7,943 nucleotides of DNA from Planctomycetaceae bacterium (GTDB lineage: Bacteria; Planctomycetota; Planctomycetia; Pirellulales; UBA1268): the NCBI GenBank assembly GCA_003509235.1, contig DONH01000089.1, positions 1 to 7,943 of the forward strand, read 5' to 3'. A model generated the notes under the pieces. That model worked only from the letters and a program-made list of their open reading frames with translations. It was not told the DNA's origin and did not search any database. Position numbers and translations under genes: made by a program. Of the stretch, positions 5,880 through 7,943 are shown piece by piece (the stretch's first letter is position 1; each line of letters starts with the position of its first letter).

Positions 5880-7013
5880 GTGGAACGACACGAAATCAAT
5901 GTGCGGCTAGATGAAAGCGTTGCAACGACACAACCAGCAACTCGTTCGTACACAATTCATGTTGGTGACACGATACTTCAAGACATTGGAGTTTTACTTG
6001 CGAATGACAGCGTGCAAAGAGCGGTCGTTGTTTCTGATCAGGCTGTGAGTGCGACACACGGAAAGACGGTGACAAAAGGCCTGCAAGACGCGTCGATAGC
6101 GATCGACCACCTCTCGATTCCATCAGGCGAAGCATCCAAATCTCTTGCTGAATCTGAGCGATTATGGAATGAATTCGCTCGCCTCAAGATCGATCGCAAA
6201 ACAGCAATACTCGCAATCGGCGGTGGTGTTGTGGGTGACCTTACGGGGTTTGTTGCTGCAACATTTTCACGAGGCTTACATTTCTGGCAGGTACCAACGA
6301 CATTAGTTGCCCAGGTTGACAGCGCTATCGGTGGGAAAACAGGGGTAAATCTTCCAGCGGGTAAAAATCTTGTTGGATCGTTTTGGCAACCTCGAGGAGT
6401 CGTGGCCGACATAAGTACGCTTACAACTCTTCCTGATCGTGAATATGTAAGCGGGCTCGCTGAAGTCGTAAAATATGGAATGATTTTAGATGCTGTTTTT
6501 TTTCGTTGGCTCGAAGAGAATGCTCTTCGAATTAGAGATCGAGAAAAACGATCCGTAGCCCATATTGTGCGCCGCTCTGCAGAACTCAAGACCTTTGTTG
6601 TCGAGAGGGATGAACGTGAAATCACTGGACTGCGAGCCTGCTTAAACTATGGTCATACATTCGCTCATGCATTCGAAACAGCGACTGGCTACGGCACACT
6701 TCTCCACGGCGAGGCCGTTTCTCTTGGGATGATGGCGGCAGCAAGCCTCGCCTGCTCAATGAACCGTATTGATAAACTCGTTGTTGAACGACAACAAAAA
6801 CTTCTTGAAACACTTGGGCTACCTGTTTCAACAACGACACTAAACGGCATAGAAGATGACGATCTTTTGGGGGTTATGTCCCGAGACAAAAAAAATATTG
6901 GTGGCAGACTACGATTTATTCTCCCAAGTACAATCGGTGAAGTCGAAACTGTTGACAATGTTCGCCATGAATTTGTCGTCTCAGCAATCAACAGGCTTCG
7001 CCGGCACACCTAG
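5880..7013 (+). CDS. aroB: 3-dehydroquinate synthase
   Basis: AroB turns DAHP into 3-dehydroquinate, the second step of the shikimate pathway to aromatic amino acids, using bound NAD+ and a divalent metal in the cytoplasm. The 377-aa protein shows the full set of motifs: the NAD-binding GGGVVGDLTGFVAATFSRG at 114-132, PTTLVAQVDSAIGGKTGVN at 139-157, and AEVVKYG at 194-200. NYGHTFAHAFE follows at 256-266, LHGEAVSLGM at 275-284 and RDKKNIGGRLRF at 335-346. The expected metal ligands are Glu195, His259 and His276, all present. Length is normal, with an N-terminal tail of about 20 residues before the first strand. The start is GTG at 5880; no good Shine-Dalgarno precedes it. The upstream gene stops 1 bp before, so translational coupling is likely. 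The next gene is convergent. Confidence 0.97.
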   Translation: MERHEINVRLDESVATTQPATRSYTIHVGDTILQDIGVLLANDSVQRAVVVSDQAVSATHGKTVTKGLQDASIAIDHLSIPSGEASKSLAESERLWNEFARLKIDRKTAILAIGGGVVGDLTGFVAATFSRGLHFWQVPTTLVAQVDSAIGGKTGVNLPAGKNLVGSFWQPRGVVADISTLTTLPDREYVSGLAEVVKYGMILDAVFFRWLEENALRIRDREKRSVAHIVRRSAELKTFVVERDEREITGLRACLNYGHTFAHAFETATGYGTLLHGEAVSLGMMAAASLACSMNRIDKLVVERQQKLLETLGLPVSTTTLNGIEDDDLLGVMSRDKKNIGGRLRFILPSTIGEVETVDNVRHEFVVSAINRLRRHT

Positions 7014-7125
7014 CCTGTCTCGAGAGGCAAACAGCACGCAATTCAGTAGCACAATAGCCAAAAAGTGCATACGTCGCGTCACGGCGCATTGCATGCCTTT
7101 GGCATCACTCTTGGCAAAGCCATTG

Positions 7126-7943
7126 CTACCAACTCGCTTCCAGCCCCAGCCCGCCTTGATTACCGACTGGAACTGGTACAACTCGTACTTGAAAGCCTGC
7201 GAAATGATGCTCTGTCCGGCTGACTGCTAACGAACCCGCCCACGCAAGGTACCAACCAAGAAAAGCCTGAGAAGAGTAATGCGCATCATCATTTATTCGT
7301 GAAAAACCAACAAATGTAGAACACACGTAAAGTGTTCCTTTGGCAAGTGGGTGCTCGACCATATCAGCAGCCGCAAGAAATGGAATCGCCCCCATAAATG
7401 AGTGGCCGCTTACTCCATTATTGTCTTGAAAAAACTTCCAGTCGCTTCCTGAAGGTGATTCTGTATTAAGCGAACCATTATTGCTCGGGCGAGAAGCACC
7501 TGTTGCCAGTTGAAGAACGTAGACGGGCGGCCCTCCAACCAAAAATATTCGTAGGCTTCGAGAACCCCACCCTCCCAAAGCATCTCCAACCGGCATCCCT
7601 TCAAGTGCAACACCTGCCGCTGCGGCTATCCCGGCAGCTGGCAGCAAGTAAATCCCATCACCGATATCTTTCGTTGACGAGAAAAAATCACCGGTTTGCG
7701 ACCCTCTTATTCCTGTCTGCCAAGCGTTTTGCATAGTCGTATCAAAGCCGGTATTTGCCATCAGTGCACCCGCACCGAAAGCAGCGGTGACGCACGTAAG
7801 ATTTTCACAGGAGTAAAAATTTCGGTAATCTTGGAGAATCTTGTGACCTGCGCGAGAAAGCCGTGGAAACTTACTTCCTACCCATGGTTGTTTTTGAACT
7901 CTCTGCGAAGAAATAATTTCTGTTGGTATTGGTAGGGAATAAA
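7126..7943 (-). CDS. PAP2-superfamily membrane protein, N-terminus beyond the window edge
   Basis: Members of the PAP2 superfamily are membrane acid phosphatases or lipid phosphatases. The visible 271 residues keep the order of the three signature blocks: a GASRP block (RP at 7486-7491), SGHSFMG (His codon at 7402-7404), and SRINDDAHYSSQ (His codon at 7279-7281), the nucleophile-type histidine. Several hydrophobic stretches of membrane-helix character surround them. Two usual residues differ: the Lys of KX6RP is Gln, and the final Asp of HxxxD is Gln. The frame has no stop from 7126 to the right edge; an ATG at 7761 is internal because clearly coding sequence, including HKILQDYRNFYS, precedes it. 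The protein ends in a short glycine-rich tail with a final Trp. It is convergent with aroB, with 112 bp between stops and no clear terminator. The substrate is unknown. Confidence 0.8.
   Translation of the reverse strand, partial: YSLPIPTEIISSQRVQKQPWVGSKFPRLSRAGHKILQDYRNFYSCENLTCVTAAFGAGALMANTGFDTTMQNAWQTGIRGSQTGDFFSSTKDIGDGIYLLPAAGIAAAAGVALEGMPVGDALGGWGSRSLRIFLVGGPPVYVLQLATGASRPSNNGSLNTESPSGSDWKFFQDNNGVSGHSFMGAIPFLAAADMVEHPLAKGTLYVCSTFVGFSRINDDAHYSSQAFLGWYLAWAGSLAVSRTEHHFAGFQVRVVPVPVGNQGGLGLEASW

Noticed and set aside
6038..6625. 195-codon open frame on the minus strand inside aroB
   Set aside because: It is fully antisense to a confidently identified gene, and its Ser/Arg-rich translation resembles nothing known.
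7093..7105. ATGCC-TTT-GGCAT hairpin as a terminator between aroB and the PAP2 gene
   Set aside because: The stem is only 5 bp and no T-run follows on either strand.
1..7943. CRISPR arrays, insertion sequences, tRNA or rRNA genes
   Set aside because: No regularly spaced repeats, transposase-like protein, terminal repeats or tRNA-like folds were seen; the space is nearly filled by protein genes.

Overview
The window is 7.9 kb of compact bacterial chromosome with moderate base composition and no sign of a mobile element, CRISPR array, rRNA or tRNA. It most resembles a planctomycete, probably near the Pirellulales. That is inferred from gene content: the secreted 64-kDa protein, the small protein before aroB, the membrane-anchored protein before parA and the C-terminal style of the PAP2 protein all recall conserved planctomycete hypotheticals. 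This rests on memory of those families, not on a search.

Positions 1-3658 hold a four-gene cluster on the minus strand, in order of transcription: a secreted protein of unknown function (579 aa), rpmA (ribosomal protein bL27), obgE (ribosome-associated GTPase) and coaX (type III pantothenate kinase, cut by the left edge). Gaps are 71, 33 and 22 bp and every start has a Shine-Dalgarno-like sequence, so co-transcription is likely. The usual rplU (bL21) partner is not upstream of rpmA; the secreted protein is there instead.

Positions 3659-3941 are an AT-rich 283-bp spacer with no gene. It holds a candidate promoter for the cluster and two inverted repeats of unknown role. Positions 3942-5521, also minus strand, hold a single-pass membrane protein (181 aa) followed by a ParA/Soj-type ATPase with no parB nearby. 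A nested palindrome lies in the 143-bp gap between them.

Positions 5522-5650 are a short divergent promoter region. To its right, on the plus strand, a 75-aa acidic protein is followed after 1 bp by aroB (3-dehydroquinate synthase), a clear two-gene unit. The window ends with a convergent PAP2-superfamily membrane protein whose frame is open through the right edge, so its true start lies outside.

The recognised genes are housekeeping: translation and ribosome assembly, CoA synthesis, the shikimate pathway and a ParA ATPase. No obvious new defence or mobile system is present. The points most worth a second look are the nested palindrome before parA, the altered G4 motif of ObgE, the altered catalytic motifs of the PAP2 protein, and the uncharacterised proteins beside core genes.
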